Below are positions 1 to 13,599 of a stretch of 64,000 bases of DNA, piece by piece. Both the position numbers and the translations under genes were made by a program. Position 1 is the first letter of the stretch; every line of letters starts with the position of its first letter. Source of the DNA: Gongronella butleri (Eukaryota > Mucoromycota > Mucoromycetes > Mucorales > Cunninghamellaceae); NCBI GenBank assembly GCA_025201375.1, contig JAIWZP010000013.1:1-64000 (forward strand), written 5' to 3'. Below the pieces are notes generated by a model that was not told the origin of the DNA, did no database searches, and saw nothing but the letters and a program-made list of their open reading frames with translations.

Positions 1-640
1 ACTGCAGCGGATTTGTGGAAATATCAAGATTTTGAATTCATCTGCACAACGACCTAGTCCACTCTTGCTTTGAACTTTTTGTCAGTGAGAGATGTGTCGA
101 TACAATTTAATGTGATGCTCTGATGAATGATTCAACCATGATTCGTGATGTTTAATTCTACATTTTTAAAAATGTCGATAATTCGAATTCGTCTGCACAA
201 AAACTCAGTCGACCTCTGGTTTGTAACGTCTTGTTGAAACAAGGTACAGCGAAATGGTCATCGGGGGAAGGTTGGGAGGTAATCGAACCATGAATTGTGC
301 TTGTCAGCACTGGATTTGGGACCATTCGTGAAAACGATGCATGTCTCAAAAATAGCCCGAGCGACCACTGATTTTTTAATTATTGCTTCATAGAGAGGCG
401 TTAAAATAACCAAGTGGCGAAGTTGGGTAGCAATCGAATCATGATTTTGCCTCGAAATGAGTTTTTTCTTACGAAACACGCTACAGCCTGATTTTGAGCA
501 ACGTCGAATTTGTTCAGCCGCTAATATGATACAAAAGGAAATGCACGCCAATGATCATCGTTGGTGCGCACGGCATCATCAGTCCACGCTAATTCTAGTC
601 TCGATGCGCGCTAATTTAGTTTCTAGGGCACGCAAGAATA
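1..640. repeat. dispersed degenerate repeat, copy 1
   Basis: No gene is seen. The stretch is collinear with about 55205-55720: both have a segment beginning GGATTTGTGGAAATATCAAG, then TTCATCTGCACAACGAC, CTCTGGTTT, TTGTTGAAACAAGG and AATCGAACCATGA in the same order. Within each copy these words recur about every 165-190 bases, so the element is itself an eroded tandem array. Open frames here are short and not conserved between copies. Confidence 0.75.
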
Positions 641-794
641 CAATTCTTATTTTTTTTATCTTTCACAACGGTGTTCTACCGAAGATGAGAAAGAGAGAGG
701 CACCGAGCCCCAACTTTTTATTTTTGTCACTGCACCCGGTCGGCGTAGTGCTCCAATTGAATGTGGTGGTCGTGCGAGTCAAACGCGTGTCCAG

Positions 795-1055
795 ACAGTT
801 CGAACGCCGGGGTCAAACGAGCGAACGCCATTTAATGGGTGTTGAACACCGGGTCAAGGGATTAAAATTTGGGTTAAGGGGTCGAACGCCGGGTCAAAAG
901 GTAAACGCGGTGGTTACACCTCGAACGCCGGGTCAAGGGGGCGAACGTCGGAGCAAAAGGTCGAACGTCGGAGCAAAGGGTCGAACGTCGGAGCACAGGT
1001 CGAACGCGGTTAAAGGGTCGAACGCGGGTAAAAAAGGTTGAAACGCGGTCGTTGA
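795..1055. repeat. GC-rich minisatellite
   Basis: Roughly a dozen imperfect units of about 19-20 bases with the core TCGAACGCCGGGTCAAAGG, drifting to TCGAACGTCGGAGCAAAGG and then TCGAACGCGGTTAAAGGG. The open frames across it are a by-product of the repeat, not evidence of a protein. Confidence 0.8.
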
Positions 1056-1164
1056 ATGCGAGGGGTGGATCCGGCACAGCGTCACCTTTTTTGACCGCTG
1101 CCTCGCCAAGGAAACCATACTGTAGTGTCTTTTTTTTTGTACGAAGTAAATATTCGCGTGCCCT

Positions 1165-1395
1165 GGATACTAGAAGAAAATCTGAGACGCGTTAAAATAG
1201 CATTGACACGAGCTTAGATGGAAATGGGATGATTTGCGATAACATTGACATGTCTTGAAATGGCGTCGGAACGACTTAGGATGTTTTGAAACGCGCTGAA
1301 ATGGCATTGGAACGACTTAGGGTGGAAATGGGATGATTTGAAATAGTATTGATACGCCCTGAGATGAAATGAACCGCCCTGAGATGTCATTTAAC
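1165..1395. repeat. short degenerate tandem repeat
   Basis: Phrases such as GGAAATGGGATGATTTG, GGAACGACTTAGG and CGCCCTGAGATG recur with spacings of about 20-110 bases. From 1396 to 1883 nothing else is recognisable until the pyrimidine-rich leader of the next gene. Confidence 0.6.
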
Positions 1396-1883
1396 AAAAC
1401 TAGCTTGTGTCCAGAATTTACTTTGACCACAGCATAACAATTGGAATTGCCTTTTTTGTTTCTCTGCGTGCAAACAAAAATTGCTTTGCGCGCCTAATTT
1501 TTTGATTTGCGCGCTAAAAACAATTGTGAAGCGCGCCAATGTACAACGTGTTTCTCTTGGCGATGCAAACCCTTGTTTGCCAACCATAGCGGATGTCTTT
1601 GCTAAAGTGACAACGCGACGGATCTGCCCTGATGAATGTGTCCAAGCGGTCCCAAATTTGAAAGAGCTGAAAACAGGGCTTGAAGCAAAGGACATTTTCG
1701 TACTTTTTTTTTGACAACGCCTGTTTGTGAAACGCTCGACGGCAGTTGAACTCAACAAATCAGGCAAGGTGACACTAAGCGGACGCCGCGCGCCATATGA
1801 GCTTATTTTTCGCCCCCCCCCTTTTTTTTCTCTTTCTCTCTCTTTCCTCTTTTTTCTTTTTTTTTTTTATTATTGCAAGAGTC

Positions 1884-3989
1884 ATGACCATACAGCCTAG
1901 GACCAAGGACGCGGAATTTCCTATATTGGATCTTCCTGAAGAGCTTCTCCAGTCCATCTTTTGCTACGTGCCTCCAAAGACGCTGCTCAAGGAGGTGCGG
2001 CGCGTCAACAGCGTGTTCTGCCGTCTTGCCACAGCTGCAGCGTTCAAGTCCATCCGGATTGTGGCACCTGGCAAGTTGACGGAGGCATCTGGGGCATTTG
2101 GCGCCTCTCTCGGTGCGCTGAATCACGTGAGGACTCTCATTCTGGATGCAAGTGAATGGGAATGGAAGTCCACGGTGGATTTGTACGATGGCGACGATGA
2201 TTCTTATTTGGATGACGATGACGATGAGATGTTTGAGGAGGAGGAATATGACGAGGACGAGAACGAGGATGACGATGACGACGATGACGAGGAAGATCAA
2301 GACGAGGACGACTATGACGAAAGTGCTGAAGAAAATGAAGAAAATGACGACAATGACAATGACAATGACAGCGACGGTGACACAAGCGACGATGGCCTTG
2401 CGGACAAGGAATGGTCACGCGAAATGGAGGCGGTGGCGCTCCTCGCGCAGAATTTTGGCCACGCGCAAATAATCGAATTGCTTTGTCCCAACAACGACAC
2501 CTTTCCGATTGACTCTGTGCGCGTGCTGCAGCATCTGATGAAGCAGTTGAGACGGATGCCGGCGCTGCGACAGCTGACCGCGTCGTGCATTCCTTCCCAA
2601 GTGTTTCTGGTGTCTCTTCTACCTGTACAACTCACGGATGTGCATCTGGGCTTTGAATACAACAATTATTCACTGGACGTGGTGATGGCGCTACTTGATC
2701 GTATTCCTGGGCTGCAACGCGTGAAAATCAACCAGTTGGGGCACATATCCATGGGGCACAGGGACATAAAAGATTGGGTGTGTGGCCGCATGCAGCAACA
2801 AGGTCGACAATATCCCAATTTGAAGTATCTGGAGCTCCTTTTTGAACTGGACGGCAATCATGGCCATACTAGCGCGCGCTTGCCTCTACTTGTCTTTTGT
2901 TTCTTTACGTTTCCGCGATTGGAGTTCCTGGCGCTCCATATTATACGGGCGCTGGCTTTGTTTCCGGGACAATCCAGGCGCCAATCCACCCCATTGCTCT
3001 CGCTGCCATCATCCATTGTCGCCCGCTGCGGCTACCCGCTGGAGCTCACCATCACAGATGAAGGCATTGATCAGCCCGTGACATTGGACGACAGAGAATT
3101 GAAAAAGCATCAATGGCATTTGGCTGCACCTCTGGCGCCATCGCAACAACGCATTGAACGCGCTTTGATCGCAGCAAATCGCACCGCAGACGTCATGTGT
3201 TGGCTGGCAGCAACCCCGAGCGCCGACATCAAGAAATTGAGCTTGTTTCCTGGAGCTGAAGAGTTTTTGCCCCCTTTGCAGCTTGTGTGCGTGCTTGAGC
3301 GTGTGCAACTGCTCCGAACTCTGCACATGACCCGAATGCACGTGGAATGGGCAAACGAGGGCAGTTCCATTGACGCTTCAAAGTCCTTGCTAAAGACGGA
3401 AATCACGGAATTGACGCTCACCAGGTGCCATTTCAAGTCACCCGCGACCCTCCTGCACCTTGTCGAGGCATGTCCACGTCTGAGCAATGTGCGCATGGAC
3501 CAGTGTCATTTTGGTCGGAAAGGCCTGCTGATGTATGCACCGCAGCGCGACAAGTCAACCTTTTTGTCAAAATTGTTCGATCATGTCAGTTGCCCGCCGA
3601 TCAAGCTCCCTCTATGCCTTGCCTTTCCCGTGGCTAATCTGACGCTGTCGTATGAGTCGCAAGGGAAGTCCCTGTACCTTGTCGTGCAGGACAAAGATTA
3701 CGTCCAAGGCAACATGAATATTGTGCGCGCGTTCTTAGGCAAATGGCGCCCGGTCGGTCAGAAATACGCCACACGAAGGACGTACGAATTGACACGCGAC
3801 GAGATCGACTGGGTGCTGAACCAATTCGATCGACATCTGAACAGACTAGATAACGAAAACACGCGAAAATGCCCCCTGGAACCGTCTTCCCCTAGCAAAG
3901 CAGCTACTCGAGCATGGAATCTCCTTGAAAATCGCGACGTTTGTATCTTTACTTGCCTGTCTCTCACACGTTTGACTATCGAGCCATAA
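1884..3989 (+). CDS. F-box/LRR-like protein
   Basis: Single exon, 701 residues. Residues about 13-60 match an F-box: LDLPEELLQSIFCYVPP followed by a VNSVFCRLA helix. F-box proteins bring substrates to SCF ubiquitin ligases through Skp1. Residues about 100-170 are a very acidic D/E-rich linker. The remainder has weak leucine-rich-repeat character, for example LTELTLTRCHF-like and CPRLSNVRMDQC-like turns, and probably forms the substrate side. The ATG at 1884 was chosen because the same frame upstream is only a translated T-run. An AATAATAAA signal lies at about 4013. The substrate cannot be inferred. Confidence 0.85.
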   Translation: MTIQPRTKDAEFPILDLPEELLQSIFCYVPPKTLLKEVRRVNSVFCRLATAAAFKSIRIVAPGKLTEASGAFGASLGALNHVRTLILDASEWEWKSTVDLYDGDDDSYLDDDDDEMFEEEEYDEDENEDDDDDDDEEDQDEDDYDESAEENEENDDNDNDNDSDGDTSDDGLADKEWSREMEAVALLAQNFGHAQIIELLCPNNDTFPIDSVRVLQHLMKQLRRMPALRQLTASCIPSQVFLVSLLPVQLTDVHLGFEYNNYSLDVVMALLDRIPGLQRVKINQLGHISMGHRDIKDWVCGRMQQQGRQYPNLKYLELLFELDGNHGHTSARLPLLVFCFFTFPRLEFLALHIIRALALFPGQSRRQSTPLLSLPSSIVARCGYPLELTITDEGIDQPVTLDDRELKKHQWHLAAPLAPSQQRIERALIAANRTADVMCWLAATPSADIKKLSLFPGAEEFLPPLQLVCVLERVQLLRTLHMTRMHVEWANEGSSIDASKSLLKTEITELTLTRCHFKSPATLLHLVEACPRLSNVRMDQCHFGRKGLLMYAPQRDKSTFLSKLFDHVSCPPIKLPLCLAFPVANLTLSYESQGKSLYLVVQDKDYVQGNMNIVRAFLGKWRPVGQKYATRRTYELTRDEIDWVLNQFDRHLNRLDNENTRKCPLEPSSPSKAATRAWNLLENRDVCIFTCLSLTRLTIEP

Positions 3990-4341
3990 ATGACGTCTGA
4001 TTGGGAATGAACGAATAATAAAAAAAAGAGAACAATTGCATGATTTTAATTGAATTGGACGCACATGACATGCGTCTCGGTTCCTTTTTCTTTCACACTA
4101 CATCACGAGATATTTTAAAACGAGAATTTTATTGTGCGTGCCTGAGAAAAAGAGTGAAATAAAAACAACAGCATCAAAAAAGCAAGACGTAAATGACAAT
4201 CCATGATCAAAAAAAAAAAAACCATGGGAGAGACAGATAGGGAAAGAAGGGGGTAGCCAAGGAGAGGAAATATGAAGAATTGGATGGAGGACAAAAAGAG
4301 AGAGAGAGAAAATAGAAAAAAAACGAAGGGAGGTCCAGGGA
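3990..4341. other. convergent intergenic region
   Basis: 3' ends of the F-box gene (+) and SLT2 (-) meet here. A/T-rich DNA with candidate poly(A) signals on both strands (AATAATAAA near 4013; TTTTATT near 4128 for the minus gene). No gene seen. Confidence 0.7.
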
Positions 4342-6697
<2,356 letters not shown>

Positions 6698-7578
6698 GAT
6701 GGAAAAAGTCTATGGGAAGTGGGAAAAGAAGAAGAAAAAGGATACGGAAAGGGATCTGGCAAAAATAGGAAGAAAAAAAAAGTGAAGCAGAGAGAGTTGG
6801 AGGGCGGCATCAGCCCGAAAAAAGGTTGCACCCCGACTCGCCAATCAAGGCCCTCCAAATTGATGTCTGCGTCTCGATCTCGCCGTGCCCCCGCCCACCA
6901 TGGCCCAAAAGTGCACCCAAAATTACATTTTCGTTGCCGCGGAGAGACAACGTTGCCTTTTACCCTGTTTCCATGAATAGGCATGCTGAAAAAGGGTGAA
7001 GAACATGATAAACCACCCCCGACACGACATTTTCCAATTTTTTATTTTACGCACGCGTGTCATGAACTTTTAACCAGTCAATTGATAACAATTGGGAGCC
7101 GTGAGGGACAAAAGAAGCACAGAATATAAGTTTGATAGGGAGCGAATCAAAAAATAGCCATTTTGGACGTGGGGAGGTTTTCTGGCTGGGTCGGGACGCG
7201 ACCCGCGCGCAAATTGCTCCCTTATTGCTTTGGTAACATCAAATCGATGAGAAATGCTTATTTGATCAGCACAGAAAAAAAAAAAAAAAAAAAAACCGAT
7301 GCAGAAAAGTTGGCCAGATGACACAATCGCGTTGTGGAATCCAAGGAAGCCTCCCTTTTACATGGGCAGCACCGTTTGCATCCATCCCACGCACAAGACA
7401 ACACCCTAGAAGAAAAGAAAAAAAAAAGGAGTTGCATGCGCGCGGACACGCGAAAAAGCGCGCTGCCAAACGATGTGTCAGCCGAAACATGGCCCTTTTT
7501 TTTTTCCATTCCCCGGCACAACCAATGACAAGGGCACGGCCCTGTATGCATAGGAAGGTCACGCTGTTTTTGAGTGTG
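6698..7578. other. intergenic, upstream of SLT2
   Basis: A/T runs and purine-rich stretches; open frames are short and lack splice-supported extension. I see no gene. The first few hundred bases are presumably the SLT2 promoter. Confidence 0.6.
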
Positions 7579-7790
7579 TCACGCCGTCGTTTCGATGATA
7601 TCATTGGGCCTGTAAAAGGATCCAGGGACCAAAAAAAAAAAAGGCGGTGTGTGTGTGATCACCTCCCCTCCCCCCAAGAAGAAAAGGAAAGTGGATCGAC
7701 ATTGTGGCATAGCTTACTTTTTGGATTCTGCATGAACCTTGTGAGCTTGAGGAATAGTTTTATGAAGCAATTCATCAATGGGCGCGGCGA
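7579..7790 (-). CDS. 3' exons of an unresolved small gene
   Basis: Two minus-strand segments look coding. The exon ending at 7718 reads ...QIPTKKASIAAPIDELLH... and stops at a clean donor (AA|GTAAGC, 7717-7716). After TTTTACAG the exon 7609-7579 adds PNDIIETTA and a stop in the correct phase. The 5' boundary of the upper exon may be the acceptor TTTGCCCCAG near 7790, or further up, where the frame remains open to 8019. I could not find a first exon with matching phase. No family recognised; possibly a small mitochondrial or membrane protein, but that is a guess. Confidence 0.35.
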
Positions 7791-8207
7791 TGCTAGCCTT
7801 TTTCGTTGGAATTTGTCCAAATGCAAGCAAGGCTGGGGCAAATGGTAAAAACACAAAGAGGGCCTGGCACCTACAGACGCCCAGGCCCGTGATTGGCAGA
7901 AGGGGAAAAAAAGAAAAAAAAAAAGCCAAGCATTTTCCACTGTTGGACAGCCCGATAAAAGAGCAACTCACAAGAAAAATAGTGCTTTTCTCTTCAAAAC
8001 GTGAGCTTTGTGTCACCATTCGATTTTTGATCAGCGAACAGGTCTCAATTGGGAAAGGCTGGAAAAAAAGGGCATTTTTCTTCTTGATGGATTGCTTTGT
8101 TTCTCTTTTTCTTTCTCTCTTTTCCTTCTTTCTTTTTCATTTTCATTTCTTTTGCGCCCTTCTTCTCCCCCATTCGTCCAGACCGCCGCGTATCCACTCA
8201 CGAAAGG

Positions 8208-8466
8208 ATGATGAAAAAAGAGGCACCGTCGTCTGCTTGGAAGCTCGCTCGCTACATCTTCATTGTCTACTCTGTTGGCTCGCTCTTTTTTACCCTGCAT
8301 CATTTTTATGCCACTCATACCTCGCCCAAAGACAATGGCAGTCTGTACCCGCGTGCTGGTGATGAGGCCCTGCTCGTGCAATCCAACAAGGTGCAACATA
8401 CCTATTCGTCTGATCGTATCACTTGGACCAACAAAGAAGGTACAAGAAACATTTGCCCTTGTCGAT

Positions 8467-8507
<41 letters not shown>

Positions 8508-9931
8508 GCATTGGGCGTGCTCATCCTCATTTTTTCCCTCTTTTTTTCCATGGCAATTTAGGCATCCCTGAGAGCATGTCTGAAACGTACATCATGTCCA
8601 AGCTCTTTGCGGAATCGGTCAGTGCCCACTCGCCCGGCCAGATCAAGCCTTATTTTTACAAGGCCCAGTCATTGGTACGTCAACAAGATATCACCTTGTC
8701 GACCCTGGTGACTCGCAATCGATTCCCAGTGCTGAGCCGATTGGCCACCCATTATCAAGGTAAGGGCAATCGTCATCGCGTCATCATGTCATGGCATAAA
8801 ATACGTGTTGGGGGGTTCCCCCCATGCAAATCCCAAGAAAAAAATCCACAATGCAGGGCGGAAAAAAATAAGATAAAAAAACCCTTTTGTTCTGTTTTTC
8901 TGGCGACGCCCTAAAAATAGAACAGAGGAGCTTTGAGCGGAATGACCATTACTTTTGCCGATTTTCTTTTCCATAGAACTAAAACTTTTTTTTTCCTTTA
9001 CTAGGTCCGATCAGTGCGGCGCTCCATGTGAATGAGGATGACGACAAGGATGTGGTGTTGCAAGAATTGGCAGAATTGTATCGCTCAAACTTGGATATGC
9101 ACCGATTTGTGGATTTGCACCTGATTGTCGACAAGCACGACCGCCAATTCAATATGTGGCGCAATGTGGCCAAGCTGTTCACGCGCACGGATTACCTGAT
9201 GATGCTGGACGTCGACTTTCACCTATGCACCGACTTCCGCCACCGCATTTTGAACAATCCATCTTTGTTGGCTATGCTCGACACAAACCATGCATTTGTC
9301 GTGCCTGCCTTTGAATACATTGCGCAAGAAGACGGCCTGGACAGCGCCACATTCCCCACCAGCAAACAAGAATTGCTCGCGCAGGTGGAAAAGCAGCAAA
9401 TCGACATGTTCCATCGCTCGTGGCAAAACGGTCACGGCGCCACCAATTATTCCCATTGGTACACGGCATCCGACGTCTATCCTGTCACCGACTACCACTT
9501 TTCGTACGAGCCGTATATCATTTTCAGAAAGGACGGCACTCCTTGGTGCGACGAGCGCTTCACCGGCTATGGCGGCAACAAGGCTGCCTGTCTGTACGAG
9601 CTCCATCTCTCTGGCATGCAATTCGAAATTCTCCCCGATGACTTTTTGATCCATCAAACCCACTCGTACCCCGAGTCCACGCGACGCAAAGAGGTAAAAA
9701 CAGAACAAATGCGCTTTTTGCGCAATTCATCGTGTTTTGCTCATTTTTTTGCTGTTGTTTCTTTTGTTCCACTAGCGCCAATACAATCGCAAGCTGTATG
9801 GCAACTTCCGTGAAGAATTGTGCGTTCGCTATGCTAAGCGATTCATTGCCAATGGCGAATGGGACACTGATCGCTCGTCCAACCTGCAAAAGGAGTGCAA
9901 CAAGATCCGCAGCTTCCGCACCTCCTTATAG
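8208..9931 (+). CDS. GT49 (LARGE/B4GAT1-like) glycosyltransferase
   Basis: Four exons (8208-8439, 8562-8759, 9005-9693, 9776-9931), 424 residues. A signal anchor at residues about 13-35 (ARYIFIVYSVGSLFF) predicts a type II Golgi membrane enzyme. The luminal part matches the Glyco_transf_49 family: DITLSTLVTRNRF, NVAKLFTRTDYLMMLDVDFH (the DVD is the likely metal and sugar-nucleotide site), PAFEY, EPYIIF and FTGYGGNKAA. Animal members add glucuronic acid or xylose to matriglycan; the fungal substrate is not known to me. Intron 1 holds a run of 36 A. Two ATGs in tandem (8208, 8211) make the start uncertain by one codon. Confidence 0.93.
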
Positions 9932-10568
9932 AATCACCCATGCTATCCTTGAACGCGTCCATTGAACGCGTCGCGTCATCACTCGCCTCTGCCCCCTACC
10001 TCATTTCCCGCATTTGCATCTTTTTATTTTTTTTCCTTTTTTTCGTTTTCTTCTGTTTTGTTGCTCATTCCTCCTCTTCTCCATTACTACCATTGCCCCC
10101 CTTAGTCTGTCATCTGCCCACGCACCAAACTCATTACCCACCCCCTTGTGTGTATAGAGCCTTTTGGCTCCCCCACCTTGCCTTTTTGATGAAAGCCAGT
10201 GTAAATAGTCATTAAATCATTTGTGTCACCTTTGCCTCATGTCACCTGTGTTTTTTTTTTTTGTTGATGCATTGATGGATGCACAATTTGGTTTGACCAG
10301 TTTTACCTTTTTCACATGACGCGTCGATCCTGTTTTCCGTCTTTTTTGGTATTTTTTTATATGTACATGTGTTTTTTATTTCTTTCTGCGCACTGGGGTT
10401 CCTCAATACACTTGATTGGGAGCCAGCAAGGAAAAAAAGAGCAATGCAGAGTGTGTATGTAAAATCAAACAGAGAGAAAATAAAAAAAATAGATGAAGGA
10501 TGAATGATCAAATAGAGAGATGGGGGGAGGGGGCGTGTGTGTGAAGTGTGAAGTGTGCAGCTCAGCAC
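9932..10568. other. convergent intergenic region
   Basis: 3' flanks of the GT49 gene (+) and the bHLH gene (-). Pyrimidine-rich, then T- and A-runs. No gene seen. Confidence 0.65.
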
Positions 10569-11835
10569 TTAATAATGACACGTGTTGCGGCAGCGCTTTT
10601 CTGCGTCCCACATCAAAGGTGGGCAGACGGGGGGACGAGGCGCAAGGGCTGGTAAGGCAGGGCGAGCATCCAATGCGACATTTGGCGCAATTGGTGCCAT
10701 TGGCGCAAGAGCAGGCGGTGCAGGCGACATGACGGGCGTGGGTGTCGACGAGCGTGATGAGGAAGCGCTGGCGGCGGCATTGGGCATCCCCATCATGGCC
10801 TGAGGAGGAGGAGGAGCAGGCATGGCGGATAAGGGCATCACTGGCGGCGATTGAGGCTCGACGAGCATGGCCCCCGGGCCTGGCGACACATGTAGACATC
10901 CGTCTCCAAATTGCTGCCTGAATGCATCATTTTCCGCTTGTAATTGCTGCAAGGAAAAAAAAAACGAGGAAAAGAAAAAAAAAAAAAAAGAAAAAAAGAG
11001 TCCAATTAGCCAAAACGTCGTTCCGTGTCGAATTTTTTTTTTCTTCGTACCATGATGTAATCCAAGGTGGCCTTGAGGATTTTGCCCTTGTGCGGCTTTT
11101 GCCCTGGTTGGATGGCATCAGGGACAACCTCGGATAAGGCAAGGATGGTGTTGTTGATTGTATCGCGACGACGACGCTCGACATAGTTGTGATACTCGCG
11201 TCGTCGCTGGATGCGTTCCACGACAGTGCGGCTGTCGACATCCTTCCTAAAAGAGGAAAATAAAACAGAAAAAGTCAGAGCGGGTAGGAGCTTAATTGGC
11301 CCAAACCATAAAAAAAAATTCAGCATTTGCCTTACCTGTTGAGAATATTGACCCCGTTGACTCGGTACGCACTTTTTTTAGATGCTTTTGTCCCACGGTT
11401 GGTCGCCGACGCGGCCTTGCGATGCGGGGAGCCATTGCTACTGGCTGGCGACGAAGACGACGCTTGTTGCCCCGACGACGGTGCTTTGGAGGAGAAATTG
11501 AGGTATAACACCTGATTGCCTTGGCCAGAGGAGGCCGCCGACGACGATGTCGATCCGGCCGCGCCAATTGGCCCTGGCATTGACGCGATCATCGTGGATG
11601 TAGGCGACGATGCCGTGGAATTGGATGCTGTCGATGCACCGCTGGATGATGATGTCGCCGTCCCGACGGGGGGCAAGGGTAAAGAGTCGGCTTCAGGCGA
11701 AGGTGCGGCGCTGCTGGCACTTTGAGCATGGGGCGACTTGGTTGGTATCGACGGGCGCACTGAGAATTTGGTGGTCATCGCTTGCATTTCATTTTTCATG
11801 AATTCTTGGGTGCTGACGGTGGTTCTCCAGATCAT
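10569..11835 (-). CDS. bHLH transcription factor (USF/TFE-like basic region)
   Basis: Exons 11835-11336, 11246-11051 and 10946-10569; 357 residues if the ATG at 11835 is used (ATG at 11799 is also possible). Exon 2 encodes a basic helix-loop-helix: REYHNYVERRRRDTINNTI, loop VPDAIQPGQKPHKG, helix KILKATLDYIM, followed by a short leucine/glutamine extension (QLQAENDAFRQQ). The H-x3-E-R-R-R-R pattern is that of CACGTG (E-box) binders such as USF, Cbf1 and TFE. The N-terminal half is Ser/Ala-rich and the C-terminal part Pro/Ala-rich, as in activation regions. Target genes unknown. Confidence 0.9.
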
Positions 11836-12298
11836 AGAACAAGGGTAAAAAAAAAAGGGGGGGCAGAGAAGCAAAGAAAAGCTGAAGTACGGGGCAGATA
11901 ATCAAAACGACCGTGCAACAGCTAAAACAGAAAAAGAGCAGTGACGGTGAAAAAAAGAGACAACGTCAAGCAAAAAAGCCAGAGAAGAAAAAAAAAAAAG
12001 AGAGCAAAAAGAGTCAAAGGACAGCGAAACAAAAGTGAGTGAAAAAAAAAAAAAAAAAAATGGATACGAAACAAGAGAAAGAGAGAGAGTGAGAGAGAGA
12101 GAGAAAATGTAAAACTGGTTCCAAGGTACCAAAAAAAAAAAAAAAAAAGGGCCATGCGCTGACCTTTGAAACCCAGGTTCAGGCGGCACGTCAGGACCAA
12201 GACACCAATGAAAAACGTAGCCATTCGCGGCCACACGTGCGCTCTTTTTTTGCATTTTCTTTCTTTTTTTATTCACAAATGAATCTGTGATGCAGAAA
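11836..12298. other. intergenic, upstream of bHLH gene
   Basis: Several A- and GA-runs. The minus-strand stretch 12222-12160 begins with ATG and has a hydrophobic reading, but I cannot join it convincingly to the bHLH gene. No gene called. Confidence 0.5.
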
Positions 12299-13185
12299 TT
12301 AGCCCATTTGTGCCGAGAAATCAATGTCAAGGAGACTGGTCGGCGGGTGGTGCGTCTTGACACGGTCGTCTCGCATCACCCTAAGCAGAATTGAAAGGCG
12401 GAAAAAAAAAAAAACGAGAATGTGAGTTGGATGATGCAAGAGATTTCCCAGATGGTGTTGCGCCACCGAGTAAAAAAAAAAAAAAAAAAAAAAGGGCACC
12501 AAAAATTCATCTCCGTGCGCTCGGTGGTCCTCTGTTAAGGTACATTGAGGGGCACATGGGTGGGGTAAACTTACCTAGAGTCCATGCGCACATCCTCCGT
12601 CTCAATTCCAAGGCTTGCTTCGGGCATGATGGCTTCGAGCACATAATGATTGTCGCAGTGAGGGCAATACTCGTCTTCTTCCTCATAGTCGCTAATGCAA
12701 GAAACGCAAGAAATCAAGAAAAAGATCTGATTAACCCAAATGGAACACACTCCCTTGTGCGCCTTATCACCCTCTTTTGGTGTGCATCAAAATTGACCCG
12801 CGTGGCCCACGCCCATCCTGATCCCATTTTCGACTCCCATTCGCACGTTCGCGTCCCCCTTTGTCCGGATCACGTGCACATGGCCAGACCAAGCCCCGTG
12901 TCACCCTGCCATCAAAAAAACACATTGGCTCCTCTCGCTTTTTTCTTACCTCATATCTTTGCGAAAGGCCTTTTTGCATTTTTTGCATGCAAACACCATT
13001 TCATTGGTCTTTCTCAGAGGGTGGTCCGTAACGGCCGCGTGGCACTCGGCACAGTCGAACCAACGGCGGCAACAAGGGGCTCGGATGGAGACCTGGCGAA
13101 CAGTAAAAAAGGTGAGAAACCGCCGTTGTACGGGTTAAAAATGGCGTGGAGGCGTTACCTGTGCGTTCAAGATATGTTTACACAT
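12299..13185 (-). CDS. CHY-type zinc-finger protein
   Basis: Four exons: 13185-13159, 13092-12950, 12691-12575, 12380-12299; 122 residues. The start is MCKHILNAQ, encoded entirely by the 27-nt first exon. Zinc-ligand pattern: VSIRAPCCRRWFDCAECH, then DHPL, FACKKCKKAF, and YCPHCDNHYVLEA. This is the small conserved CHY zinc-finger family found in fungi and plants. Yeast Hot13, a related CHY protein, helps recycle Mia40 in the mitochondrial intermembrane space; whether this protein does the same is not shown. No signal peptide. All introns are GT-AG and phases fit. Confidence 0.92.
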
Positions 13186-13599
13186 TGGTGATCAAAGAGG
13201 GACGTTGACAGGCAACAAAAGGTATAGTGTGCAGGTGGATCGGGCGGATGAGCAACGAAGAGAAGAGCAAAAAAAAAAAAAGCTAAAAACGCAAAATTAA
13301 GGGGAGGAGCGTCACTTTTACAAGTCCGACGCTGCGTTGCTCTTGATGTCATACTGCAGTAGCGGATCACCATCAAGGAGACGACAAAAGGCAAACATGG
13401 ATCGGCATGTGTGTCACCAATGCCAATTGATTACTCTTTTTTGAGCAAAACCGCGTTAAAACAGGCCATCACGCGCCCTTTTTTTTCTTCAAGCGCGACC
13501 CTATTGAGCTCTATGGCACGGGGGATATTGATTTTTTTTATTTGAATGGTGATGAGTTTTCTAACAAAGCAAAAAATAAAAAATAAAAAAAAGGAAAAT
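13186..13599. other. intergenic region
   Basis: Between the 5' end of the CHY gene and the 3' end of SAM50, both on the minus strand. TTTTTATTT-type motifs near 13570-13590 could serve SAM50 polyadenylation. No gene seen. Confidence 0.6.

Noticed and set aside
457..1041. 194-residue open frame on the plus strand
   Set aside because: Crosses repeat copy 1 and the minisatellite; no family and no conservation between repeat copies.
2146..2472. Met/Thr- and Arg-rich frames overlapping the F-box gene
   Set aside because: Frame-shifted and antisense readings of the GAC/GAT acidic tract.
12160..12222. Hydrophobic ATG-initiated segment upstream of the bHLH gene
   Set aside because: Considered as a first exon of the bHLH gene, but a hydrophobic start makes no sense for a nuclear factor and the join is not needed.
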